The notes under the pieces were generated by a model that did no database searches, was not told the DNA's origin, and saw only the letters and a program-made list of their open reading frames with translations. Shown here piece after piece: positions 1 to 6,355 of a stretch of 8,919 bases of DNA. Numbering within the stretch: the first letter of the stretch is position 1; every line of letters starts with the position of its first letter. Location: the NCBI GenBank assembly GCA_023438965.1, contig JAEXPB010000567.1:1-8919 (forward strand), written 5' to 3'. The position numbers and the translations under genes were made by a program. The stretch is from Bacillota bacterium. GTDB lineage: Bacteria; Bacillota; Clostridia; Saccharofermentanales; UBA5734.

Positions 1-667
1 TAAGCATGGTCTGCATCAGGCTGTTCTCTTCGCCGAAGGTCTCGATGATCTGGTCGTTGGTGCCGAAGCCCAACGAACGCAGGAATACGGTCAGGTGGAA
101 CTTGCGGGTGCGGTCGACGCGAACCCAGAGCAGGTCGTTGACATCCGTCTCGTATTCCAGCCAGGCGCCGCGATTCGGAATGATCTGCGAGAAATAGAGG
201 TCCTTGTCGCTCTTGTCGCGGACAATGTCAAAATAAGCGCCCGGGGAGCGGACAAGCTGGCTGATGATGACCCGCTCGGCGCCGTTGATGATAAAGGTGC
301 CGGTGTCGGTCATGATCGGGAATTCGCCGATATAAATGAACTGGTCCTTCAGGATATCGTCCTTGCGGTTGTGCAGTCTGACTTTCACGCGAAGCGGTGC
401 GGCGTAATTGGCATCTCTCTCCTTGCATTCTTCGATCGAATAGGTGGGATTGTTGATGTCAAATTCCTTGTCAATGAAAGAAAGCTCGATGTCACCCGAA
501 TAGTCCGTGATCGGCGATACATCGCGCAGGACTTCCATCAGGCCTTCATCAAGAAACCACTGGTAACTGTTCTTCTGAATCTCGATCAGATTCGGAATGT
601 CAATGACCTCATCGATTCTTGAGTAGGACATTCTTTCGGCTCTTCCCAATTTGACGGGACGCACCAT
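1..667 (-). CDS. rpoB: RNA polymerase beta subunit, N-terminal part (partial)
   Basis: This is the 5' part of the gene for the catalytic beta subunit of RNA polymerase; 222 codons are visible before it runs off the left edge. The translation begins [20 protein letters not shown] and continues with the family's [20 protein letters not shown] segment, then [18 protein letters not shown] and the [11 protein letters not shown] stretch of the protrusion and lobe region. Rifampicin-site residues lie outside the window. The start at 667 is chosen because GAGGTGATC, a nine-base match to the 16S anti-SD, lies four bases upstream. An internal ATG at 631 (MSYSRIDEV) is less likely. The preceding gene on the strand is a prolyl isomerase and not rplL, so rpoB is read from its own promoter. 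rpoC would be expected beyond position 1. Confidence 0.97.
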   Translation of the reverse strand, partial: MVRPVKLGRAERMSYSRIDEVIDIPNLIEIQKNSYQWFLDEGLMEVLRDVSPITDYSGDIELSFIDKEFDINNPTYSIEECKERDANYAAPLRVKVRLHNRKDDILKDQFIYIGEFPIMTDTGTFIINGAERVIISQLVRSPGAYFDIVRDKSDKDLYFSQIIPNRGAWLEYETDVNDLLWVRVDRTRKFHLTVFLRSLGFGTNDQIIETFGEENSLMQTML

Positions 668-671
668 TAAT

Positions 672-680
672 GATCACCTC
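672..680 (-). promoter_or_regulatory. Extended Shine-Dalgarno site of rpoB
   Basis: On the minus strand the sequence reads GAGGTGATC followed by ATTA and the ATG. This pairs over nine bases with the usual bacterial 16S 3' end (GATCACCTC), longer than the five or six bases seen before other genes here. It fixes the rpoB start at 667 and predicts very efficient initiation. Confidence 0.85.
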
Positions 681-693
681 ACGCATGTTCTGG

Positions 694-739
694 CCAGGTT
701 GCCCTGGTGAGTCGCCGGAATTTTAATATTGACGGCGAC
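694..739 (-). promoter_or_regulatory. Two hairpins in the rpoB leader RNA
   Basis: Two consecutive perfect stems lie just upstream of the rpoB ribosome binding site. The first in transcription order has arms GTCGCCG and CGGCGAC (711-739, 7 bp, 15-base AU-rich loop). The second has arms CCAGG and CCTGG closing a GCAA loop of GNRA type (694-707). Neither is followed by a U-run, so they are not terminators. They could stabilise the mRNA or bind a regulator; that role is inference. Confidence 0.5.
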
Positions 740-827
740 CCTGCAGATGCTATAATTGATTTAACAAGTATCGGTTTTGCCTCAAAAAGTGCGGCCGAAA
801 GACCTCCACCTTATGACGCGTTATAAA

Positions 828-856
828 ATAATAGCACTCAGCTATGAAGGTGTCAA
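828..856 (-). promoter_or_regulatory. Sigma-A promoter of rpoB
   Basis: On the minus strand, TTGACA (851-856) and TATTAT (828-833) are separated by exactly 17 bases, an almost perfect housekeeping promoter. Transcription should start near 821, leaving a leader of roughly 150 nt before the rpoB ATG. It lies downstream of the terminator of the preceding gene, so rpoB transcription looks independent. Confidence 0.85.
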
Positions 857-870
857 TTCAAATTGTCACC
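849..870. repeat. Imperfect 22-bp palindrome over the rpoB -35 box
   Basis: The arms GGTGTCAATT and AATTGTCACC flank a central CA and are inverted copies with one mismatch. The palindrome covers the whole -35 hexamer of the rpoB promoter, which is where a repressor operator would sit. On the plus strand it is followed by six T residues, but no plus-strand gene ends there, so an operator is the likelier reading. Confidence 0.5.
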
Positions 871-937
871 TTTTTTCTATTTGTTCATGTTTGCCCGGAA
901 GCCGCCGGGCGGGAGCCAGACCAGCCGGCACCCGGCG

Positions 938-976
938 AAAAAACCAGCCGGCGAACAGATAAATCCGTTCGCCGGC
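938..976 (-). terminator. Rho-independent terminator of the prolyl isomerase gene
   Basis: The arms GCCGGCGAAC (947-956) and GTTCGCCGGC (967-976) form a perfect 10-bp stem with a 10-base loop. On the minus strand the stem is followed after three bases by TTTTTT (938-943). It lies about 65 bases after the isomerase stop codon and ends that transcript before the rpoB promoter. Confidence 0.9.
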
Positions 977-1042
977 AATCATATTTTATCAAGCAGGCAT
1001 CTGGCTGACCTGGCAGACCGAATACCGTCGGTTGCGGCAGTC

Positions 1043-2560
1043 TCAGCCGACAAACCGCATACCGAAGCTATTCTTCGTATACGGGTATTTTTTCAATTCA
1101 GCCTGCAGATATGTGGCGTAGGCATCACTTTGCAGGTTGGCTTTGACTTTGGCTTCCCAGTCAACGCTGCCTTGTCCGACATAATACATGACATGGAAGC
1201 CGTAGGAGGTCTGGACAATGCCGACATCACCGGCCTTCCGGCTTGTGTCGAAGCACCAGTCGTTGAACTCGTCGACCATCTGGCCCGGATAGACATCCTC
1301 ATACAAGCCGCCTTCGCTGGCGTTGCTGTCGGCGGAATTGGTCTTGGCCAGCGCGGCAAAGGAGTCCTCGGTCTTGGCGCCCGACTTGTACTGAGCCAGG
1401 ATCGATTCGGCCTTGGTCTTGGCCTCAGCGATCTGGGCGTCGGTTGCCGATGCTTTGGCGGCGCTGATCAGAATGTGCCGGATATTGACATAACGATAAT
1501 CGGCGCGGCTGCGATTGACAAAATAGAGAACATAGTAGCCGCTGGTCGACTCGATCACGGTCTTGTCGCCGGCTTTGCGGTCGCTGCTGAACAGCCAGGT
1601 GGCCTGATCGGTGGCGAGGTCCGCTTTATGGGCGTTCGCTTTCAGCGAAGCATCCGTGGTCTTATAGCTGTCCTTGTCGGTATCGGCAGCATAAGCAATG
1701 CACTGTTCCTTAAAGGAGGCCTCGCTTGTGATCTTGGCCAGCATTTCATCCGACTTGGTGCGGGCCGCTTCCAGCGCCTTGGTCTTTTCGGCGTCGGAGG
1801 CGCCGGTCTTGATGTCGGCAGCCAGGTAGAACGTGCGGTAGTTGACGATGTCATAATCGTCCTTGCTTTTTTCATAACCGGCTTTGAGTTCGTCGGCGTT
1901 AAAGGTGAAGGATGTCTGCTTGGTCGTGGCATAATTCATGGCCAGCAGATAGCGATTCAGGATCTGGGTCAGAATCGTCGTATTGATGCCTTTACCGTAG
2001 GTGCTGATCAGGTAATTTTCGAACGTGGTTTTGTTGGACAGGGCCGTGCTCTCCAGGCTGTCCAGATAATCGGCGATGCGCTTGCTGTCGTCGGCGCTGA
2101 GCGTCACGCCGTCCTTGGCGGCATTGGCCGCCAGAACCGCATATTGCTGGACTTCCTGAGCGGCCATGTCCTTCAGGTAATCGGCGACGGTTTTAAATCC
2201 CTCCACGCCAGGATCGGACTTGAGGGTATTCTGGCCGTCGGCGGTCGTCGCATCGATGCTGTAGTTGCTGAGCAGCGAATGGTAATAATAATCGACTTCG
2301 ACAGCCTTGATCGCCTCATTGTTGACGGTCATGGCCGTGAGGCTGCGCTGCGGAATGCCGACGCCGACAGCCCAGTACAGGCCGCCCGCAATCACGGCGA
2401 TGACCAGAATGATCGATGTGACAACCCAAGCCAAAGGATTGCTGGTCTGGATCGGCTTTTTACCGCCGCTTTTCGATTTCATGCGAGCCAGGCGGGCTTT
2501 ACGCTGGGCACGCAGTTGTTCGGCACGCCATTTTTCCTGAACCTGCTTTGAATCGCTCAT
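1043..2560 (-). CDS. Membrane-anchored parvulin-type peptidyl-prolyl isomerase
   Basis: A predicted extracytoplasmic folding factor of 505 residues. After a basic cytoplasmic N-terminus rich in K and R there is one membrane segment at about 43-67 (WVVTSIILVIAVIAGGLYW) with no lipobox, so it is anchored as a signal-anchor and not as a PrsA lipoprotein. A SurA/PrsA-like helical region follows. Residues about 358-464 form a canonical parvulin domain with VNIRHILIS, FAALAKTNSAD, EGGLYED, and TSYGFHVMYYV. Residues about 240-351 look like a second, degenerate parvulin copy (see findings). The start was placed at 2560: AAGGA lies ten bases upstream, whereas the ATG at 2596 falls almost on the predicted transcription start and has no SD site. 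The gene has its own promoter and terminator. Confidence 0.9.
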   Translation of the reverse strand: MSDSKQVQEKWRAEQLRAQRKARLARMKSKSGGKKPIQTSNPLAWVVTSIILVIAVIAGGLYWAVGVGIPQRSLTAMTVNNEAIKAVEVDYYYHSLLSNYSIDATTADGQNTLKSDPGVEGFKTVADYLKDMAAQEVQQYAVLAANAAKDGVTLSADDSKRIADYLDSLESTALSNKTTFENYLISTYGKGINTTILTQILNRYLLAMNYATTKQTSFTFNADELKAGYEKSKDDYDIVNYRTFYLAADIKTGASDAEKTKALEAARTKSDEMLAKITSEASFKEQCIAYAADTDKDSYKTTDASLKANAHKADLATDQATWLFSSDRKAGDKTVIESTSGYYVLYFVNRSRADYRYVNIRHILISAAKASATDAQIAEAKTKAESILAQYKSGAKTEDSFAALAKTNSADSNASEGGLYEDVYPGQMVDEFNDWCFDTSRKAGDVGIVQTSYGFHVMYYVGQGSVDWEAKVKANLQSDAYATYLQAELKKYPYTKNSFGMRFVG

Positions 2561-2604
2561 TTCTGATCCATCCTTCTCCGCATTAAAATTGGCCATACTG
2601 GCAT

Positions 2605-2633
2605 ATTATACACAGTTGGCCGCGGCTAAACAA
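2605..2633 (-). promoter_or_regulatory. Promoter of the prolyl isomerase gene
   Basis: On the minus strand a perfect TATAAT (2605-2610) lies 17 bases after TTGTTT (2628-2633). Transcription should start near 2598. This makes the ATG at 2596 essentially leaderless and supports the start at 2560, which then has a leader of about 38 nt with an SD site. Confidence 0.75.
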
Positions 2634-2693
2634 TAAGGCCTCTTTGATCATAACGGATCATTGTGACAGCAATATGAAATTCCGCCGCTGTTT

Positions 2694-3329
2694 TCAAATT
2701 TTCGTGCCGGTTCCCGGCTGGGTGCCTTGACCGGGCACTCGCCGGGGCGGGGCTTTGAAGCCCAGTTCGGCGGCCTTTTTATAGAAGCTGGTGCTGCGCA
2801 GGCCGCTACGGCGGGCAGCTTCCCGGCCGTTGATCCGGCCGGCGGACCATTCTTTGCAAATTTCACGGAAGCCCGGCGGAATGGCCACCGGCGGGCGGCC
2901 GATCCGGCGTCCCTGCTGGCGGGCGGCCTGGATGCCGGCCTTTTTCCGGTCCGACTGATAGCGGAATTCCAGTTGCTCAAAGGCCTGCAGCATGCGGATG
3001 GTTTGCCGGCCAGCCTGGCTGCGGCTGTCCAACGATTCCTGCAGAACGGCCAATTCGGCGCCGCTGGCAAAGATAGCCTGGCACAGCTGGAGAAAGTCGC
3101 GCATGTTGTCACAAAAGCGGTCGATGGCCGCCGCAAAGACGACATCGCCTTTTTGCAGCTGGCCCAGCAGGCGTTCCCGCTGGTCGCGAACGGTCTGCCG
3201 GCGGCGGGTGCCTGCCGGCTGCCGGTCGACGAAGATCCGGTCGAAGCTGCCGATGCTATCCAGTTGCATTGCCTGGCGGCTGACGTCCGGATCAGCCTGA
3301 TCCAGCAGCATATATCCATATCGGGCCAT
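2694..3329 (-). CDS. Resolvase-like protein lacking the catalytic serine
   Basis: A 211-residue protein with the layout of small serine recombinases (gamma-delta/Hin type): an N-terminal catalytic-fold domain (about 1-120), a long helix (IQAARQQGRRIGRPP, about 133-147) and a C-terminal helix-turn-helix (about 150-190, ending STSFYKKAAELG). It aligns with gamma-delta resolvase at the same numbering (YGYMLLD against FGYARVS), so catalytic Ser10 is Asp10 and Arg8 is Leu8. In the second motif the D-R pair is kept (IDRF, residues 69-72), but the arginine three residues on is Asp74. It is therefore probably a DNA-binding protein without recombinase activity. The start has GGAGGT nine bases upstream. 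It follows the HAD gene by 22 nt, so the two are probably co-transcribed. No inverted repeats or cargo suggest an intact mobile element. Confidence 0.8.
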   Translation of the reverse strand: MARYGYMLLDQADPDVSRQAMQLDSIGSFDRIFVDRQPAGTRRRQTVRDQRERLLGQLQKGDVVFAAAIDRFCDNMRDFLQLCQAIFASGAELAVLQESLDSRSQAGRQTIRMLQAFEQLEFRYQSDRKKAGIQAARQQGRRIGRPPVAIPPGFREICKEWSAGRINGREAARRSGLRSTSFYKKAAELGFKAPPRRVPGQGTQPGTGTKI

Positions 3330-3351
3330 GTAACGTTTACCTCCGGTGAGT

Positions 3352-4011
3352 TTATATTTCGTCCAGACAAGCCGGCAACTGGTCAGGCTTGGTCAGCCAG
3401 AAATCCGGTGCGGCAGCGCGCAGCTCGGCGGCCGGCATGGCGGTCCAGCCGACAATTGCGCTGCGGCAGCCGGCATTACGGGCGCAATACAGATCGTGCA
3501 AGCTGTCACCGACGAAGATGATCTTCTGCGGATCGGTCAGCCCCAGCCGGCGCATGCTCTCCAGCACCGGCTCGGCCTCCGGCTTGTGCGTCCGGGTCGA
3601 TTCCTTGGCAATGACCACCTGAAAAAAAGATTCGAGGCCGAAGCCGCGCAGGCTGTGCAGCGCCGAAGCCATCCGCTTGGAGGTGACGACCCCGAGCGGG
3701 ATACCCCGTTGGCGCAGCGCGGCCAGCAGCTGGGGAATGCCCAGGAAGATCCCGACATGCGAATCGAGATGGGAATGATTGTATTCCAGGTAATCCGCCT
3801 GCATCGGCTGGATCAGGTCAGCTGGAAATTGCCGGAAATAAGATTCCAGCGGTATGCCGATGCTGGCCAGGATCTCAGCCGTGTCGCCGGGACGGCCCAG
3901 CCATTTTTGAAATATATACTGGTAGGTCTCGACAATCAAGGGAACCGTGTCCAGCAAGGTCCCGTCCACATCAAACAGGACGGCCTTGCCGGCAGCGGGG
4001 TCATTCGTCAT
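3352..4011 (-). CDS. HAD-superfamily phosphatase (PpaX/Gph-like)
   Basis: A 219-residue cytoplasmic hydrolase of the haloacid dehalogenase superfamily. Motif I is FDVDGTLLDT, giving nucleophile Asp14 and acid/base Asp16. Motif II is VVTSK, the motif III lysine is in THKPEAEP, and motif IV is IFVGDSLHD. The helical cap between motifs I and II (about 20-90) is of the C1 type found in phosphoglycolate phosphatase and the pyrophosphatase PpaX. These families cannot be told apart from motifs alone, so the substrate is open. The ATG lies inside the end of the CNNM/CorC gene (11-base overlap) with AAGGAG six bases upstream, which implies translational coupling. The resolvase-like gene follows after 22 nt. 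Confidence 0.9.
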   Translation of the reverse strand: MTNDPAAGKAVLFDVDGTLLDTVPLIVETYQYIFQKWLGRPGDTAEILASIGIPLESYFRQFPADLIQPMQADYLEYNHSHLDSHVGIFLGIPQLLAALRQRGIPLGVVTSKRMASALHSLRGFGLESFFQVVIAKESTRTHKPEAEPVLESMRRLGLTDPQKIIFVGDSLHDLYCARNAGCRSAIVGWTAMPAAELRAAAPDFWLTKPDQLPACLDEI

Positions 4012-5386
4012 GCTCTTCTCCTTCCGGGGATTCTTCCGGGACGATGGTCAGCTGGATGCGCGACACGCGTTTCTCATCCATTTCCAGCACTTTCAGGCGC
4101 AAGTTGCGGAATTCCACCTCGGGGAATTCGTTTTCCTCCGGAATTCGGCCCAGCAGGCTGATCACCAAGCCTGCCAGCGTGTCATAATCCTCATCGGGGA
4201 ACTCCTGGCCGACAGCTTCGCCGACTTCGTCAAGCTGGGCCAGGCCGGAGATCAGGTAAGTGTGCGGATCCTTTTGGATGATCTCCTGCTCCTCCTCGTC
4301 ATATTCATCTTGAATGTTGCCGACAATTTCCTCCAGCAAGTCTTCGATGGTAATGATGCCGGCAGTGCCGCCGTATTCGTCGATTACCACGGCCAGCTGG
4401 ATCCGGTCGCGCTGCATCTCGCGGAACAGGGCGTCGATGTTTTTGGATTCGGGCACAACATAGGGCGGGCGGATCATGTTCCGCAGCGAGAAAGGCTGTT
4501 TCAGCCCTTCGGCGGCATGGTACAGCAGGTCCTTGATATGCAGGATGCCGATGATGTTGTCGATGCTGTCCTCATATACCGGAATGCGGGTGTATTTTTC
4601 GTGAATGGCCACATCGAGCACCTCGGCGTAGTCGGCATCGACGTCCAGCGAGACGATGTTGGTCCGGTGGGTCATGATCTCGGATACTTCCTTGTCATTG
4701 AATTCAAAGATATTCTCGATCATTTCCTTTTCTTCGGCATGGATATTGCCGGATTCCCGGCCGACATCGACCATCATCCGGATCTCCTCTTCAGTCACCG
4801 ACCGGTCGGTCTGGCCGGGATCGATGCCCAGGACACGCAGGACCAGATTGGTCGAAACGGTCAACAGCCAGATGAATGGCCTTAAAACAGCACCCAGGCC
4901 GGTGATGATGCTGACGACGCGATTGGCGAAACGCTCCGGATTGTGCTGGGCCACGCGCTTGGGTACCAATTCGCCGAAAACCAGTGAAAAAAAGGATAAG
5001 ATCAGCGTCACCAGGATGACGCTGATGTTGCGGACAGTTGTCGTATCATTGCCGATCAGGATCATCAGCCGCTCTGTGAATTTGTCGGCGGCAAAGGCTG
5101 ACGAAAGGAATCCGGCCAGCGTCACGCCAACCTGGATCGTGGCCAGGAAACTGCTGGGCTGGGAAATCAGCTTCTCCAGCTTGCAGGCGGTCTTGTCGCC
5201 GTCTTCAGCCAATTTGCGGACCTTGTTGTCATTGAGCGAGATGATGGCGATTTCGGTTGCCGAAAAGAACGCATTGATGGCAATCAGCAAAGTCAGGATC
5301 AGCAAATCGAGGAACAGGGATGTTAGCGAAGAATCCGGCTGGGCAACAGCCGTCATGAAGTAGCTTATACTACTGCCATCTTCCAC
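4001..5386 (-). CDS. CNNM/CBS-domain transporter-associated membrane protein (CorC/HlyC family)
   Basis: A 461-residue inner-membrane protein of the UPF0053/CNNM family, whose members are linked to magnesium or cobalt export and resistance. Domains in order: a short N-terminal tail; a DUF21/CNNM membrane domain (about 23-190) with hydrophobic segments near 23-50, 83-100, 118-140 and 155-186 and the conserved [12 protein letters not shown] stretch; a first CBS domain (about 237-288, [11 protein letters not shown] to [10 protein letters not shown]); a second CBS domain (about 303-352, containing [21 protein letters not shown]); and a C-terminal CorC_HlyC domain (about 373-448, containing [17 protein letters not shown]). 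It starts with GTG, with AAGGAG ten bases upstream; the first internal ATG lacks an SD site. It is the first gene of a three-gene unit. Ion specificity cannot be read from the sequence. Confidence 0.93.
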   Translation of the reverse strand: MEDGSSISYFMTAVAQPDSSLTSLFLDLLILTLLIAINAFFSATEIAIISLNDNKVRKLAEDGDKTACKLEKLISQPSSFLATIQVGVTLAGFLSSAFAADKFTERLMILIGNDTTTVRNISVILVTLILSFFSLVFGELVPKRVAQHNPERFANRVVSIITGLGAVLRPFIWLLTVSTNLVLRVLGIDPGQTDRSVTEEEIRMMVDVGRESGNIHAEEKEMIENIFEFNDKEVSEIMTHRTNIVSLDVDADYAEVLDVAIHEKYTRIPVYEDSIDNIIGILHIKDLLYHAAEGLKQPFSLRNMIRPPYVVPESKNIDALFREMQRDRIQLAVVIDEYGGTAGIITIEDLLEEIVGNIQDEYDEEEQEIIQKDPHTYLISGLAQLDEVGEAVGQEFPDEDYDTLAGLVISLLGRIPEENEFPEVEFRNLRLKVLEMDEKRVSRIQLTIVPEESPEGEEHDE

Positions 5387-5473
5387 TGTGGTGAGTCTCC
5401 TTTTTCAACAGAGCCGTCGTAAGCGAGCTGCCGTACAGGCAGGGCTGGAACCGATTCAGCTTTGAATAGACCA

Positions 5474-5502
5474 ATCATAGCAGTTTTTTCCGTCTGGAGC
5501 AA
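5474..5502 (-). promoter_or_regulatory. Promoter of the CNNM/HAD/resolvase-like unit
   Basis: On the minus strand, TTGCTC (5497-5502) and TATGAT (5474-5479) are spaced by 17 bases, and the -10 is extended by an upstream TGC (TGCTATGAT). Transcription would start near 5467, giving a leader of about 80 nt. The leader holds a small hairpin at 5428-5442 (CTGCC/GGCAG). No terminator separates this region from the end of mntP, so some read-through is possible. Confidence 0.65.
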
Positions 5503-5544
5503 CTGCCGGCGGCATGGTCCGGGCTGGCTGGGCATGGTCTGTCG

Positions 5545-6138
5545 TCAAGCCAGGAGATGCTCCAGCACGATTTTGATCCCAAGCAGGATCAGCACGCTGC
5601 CGCCGACCAGGCAGGCATTGCGCTGGAACAGAACACCCAGCCGTTTACCAAGCAGCGTGCCGGATGCAGCGACCAAAAAGGTGATCAGACCGATAATCAG
5701 GATGGCCGCAAGGATCGATGTGTTCTCAAAGGCCAGGCTGATGCCGGCAGCCAAGGCATCGATGGAGGTTGCGACAGCCAGGGTGGCCAGGCGGCGGCTG
5801 GACGTCGGGTCCTCAACCGGGCAGGCCGGCGCATCGGCTTCGGTATCGGACACCGTTTTTTCGTGCAGGGTTTCGAAGATCATTTTACCGCCGAGGAAGG
5901 CCAGCAGCGCAAACGCCACCCAATGGTCGAGCGGGCGGATCAAATCGATGACCCGCGTCCCGGCCAGCCAGCCCAGGAAAGGCATCAGGGCTTGACAGGT
6001 GGCAAAGAACAAGCCGACTTTCAGGGCGTGCCGGATCCGGATGCCCGATTTGCAGATACCGATGGTCACCGATACCGCCAGGGTGTCCATTGACAGGCTG
6101 AGGCCCAATAATACCAGTGTTAATATCTGTATATACAT
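5545..6138 (-). CDS. mntP: Manganese efflux pump MntP
   Basis: A 197-residue polytopic membrane protein that exports Mn2+ from the cytoplasm. It shows the two-fold repeated MntP pattern: an acidic motif in the first membrane segment (LSLSMDTLAVS, Asp18), its counterpart in the second half (VATSIDALAAGISLAF), the conserved ALMPFLGW stretch, HWVAFALLAFLGGKMI, and a C-terminal VGGSVLILLGIKI segment. About six membrane helices are expected, with a hydrophilic loop between the halves. The start MYIQILTLVLLG at 6138 is chosen over an in-frame ATG at 6180 because the predicted -10 box covers that ATG; AGAGGA lies 13 bases before 6138, slightly far. The gene is divergent from the XRE-type regulator. 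The leader is too short for the manganese yybP-ykoY riboswitch that often controls this family. Confidence 0.93.
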   Translation of the reverse strand: MYIQILTLVLLGLSLSMDTLAVSVTIGICKSGIRIRHALKVGLFFATCQALMPFLGWLAGTRVIDLIRPLDHWVAFALLAFLGGKMIFETLHEKTVSDTEADAPACPVEDPTSSRRLATLAVATSIDALAAGISLAFENTSILAAILIIGLITFLVAASGTLLGKRLGVLFQRNACLVGGSVLILLGIKIVLEHLLA

Positions 6139-6175
6139 ATGGATGCGCCAATCCTCTTCTCGCAGTTGTTTGCCC

Positions 6176-6184
6176 ATCATAGCA
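6176..6184 (-). promoter_or_regulatory. Extended -10 promoter of mntP
   Basis: The minus strand reads TGCTATGAT, an extended -10 element identical to the one before the CNNM gene. The -35 region is poor, which is typical of extended -10 promoters. Transcription should start near 6169, about 30 nt before the mntP start. The TGTCA array begins about 47 bases further upstream. Confidence 0.55.
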
Positions 6185-6230
6185 AAAAAGCAGCCAAATT
6201 ACCAGAATTTGATTAGGGGGCAACCTTTTT

Positions 6231-6297
6231 TGTCATCACCGGATGTCACATCATGTCATTGACATCTTGTGTCATTTCATGTCATAATATGATGACA
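6231..6297. repeat. Array of TGTCA half-sites in the divergent promoter region
   Basis: In 67 bases there are five direct TGTCA copies (starting at 6231, 6244, 6254, 6270 and 6280) and two inverted TGACA copies (6260-6264 and 6293-6297). They form two perfect inverted repeats: ATGTCA-T-TGACAT (6253-6265) over the -35, and TGTCAT-6 bases-ATGACA (6280-6297) over the -10 of the XRE gene promoter. This looks like an operator array; the likely binder is the adjacent HTH protein (inference). Confidence 0.75.
6259..6288 (+). promoter_or_regulatory. Promoter of the XRE-type regulator gene
   Basis: TTGACA (6259-6264) is followed after 18 bases by CATAAT (6283-6288). Transcription would begin near 6295, giving a leader of about 60 nt. 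Both hexamers lie within the inverted TGTCA repeats, so binding there would block RNA polymerase. Confidence 0.7.
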
Positions 6298-6355
6298 GTT
6301 TATCAATATACCAGTAAGAAAAAAGCATATTGCATTGCAGGCAACGGAGGCTGTC

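Noticed and set aside
849..876. Palindrome followed by TTTTTT on the plus strand, read as a terminator
   Set aside because: No plus-strand gene ends nearby, and the stem would be weak and AT-rich in its inner part. Its overlap with the rpoB -35 makes an operator more likely.
893..910. GCCCGG/CCGGGC hairpin, considered as a second terminator
   Set aside because: The stem is perfect but no T-run follows on either strand at the right distance.
863..2551. Long plus-strand open frame of 562 codons opposite the prolyl isomerase gene
   Set aside because: The minus strand encodes a clear parvulin protein over the same bases, with promoter, SD site and terminator. The plus frame is repetitive in Gly/Val/Ile/Ala and has no family resemblance or ribosome binding site.
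2645..2660. TGATC/GATCA inverted repeat after the resolvase-like gene, considered as a terminator
   Set aside because: Only five base pairs and no T-run; the end of that transcript remains undefined.
2694..3329. Mobile element or invertible segment around the resolvase-like gene
   Set aside because: No flanking inverted repeats, crossover sites or cargo were seen. The gene is in line with its neighbours and its active site is lost.
2727..3521. Plus-strand open frames opposite the resolvase-like and HAD genes
   Set aside because: They mirror recognisable minus-strand domains and have no support of their own.
5505..5544. ACCATGCC repeated twice after mntP, considered as a terminator or attachment site
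   Set aside because: The copies are direct, not inverted, and only eight bases long, with no associated element.
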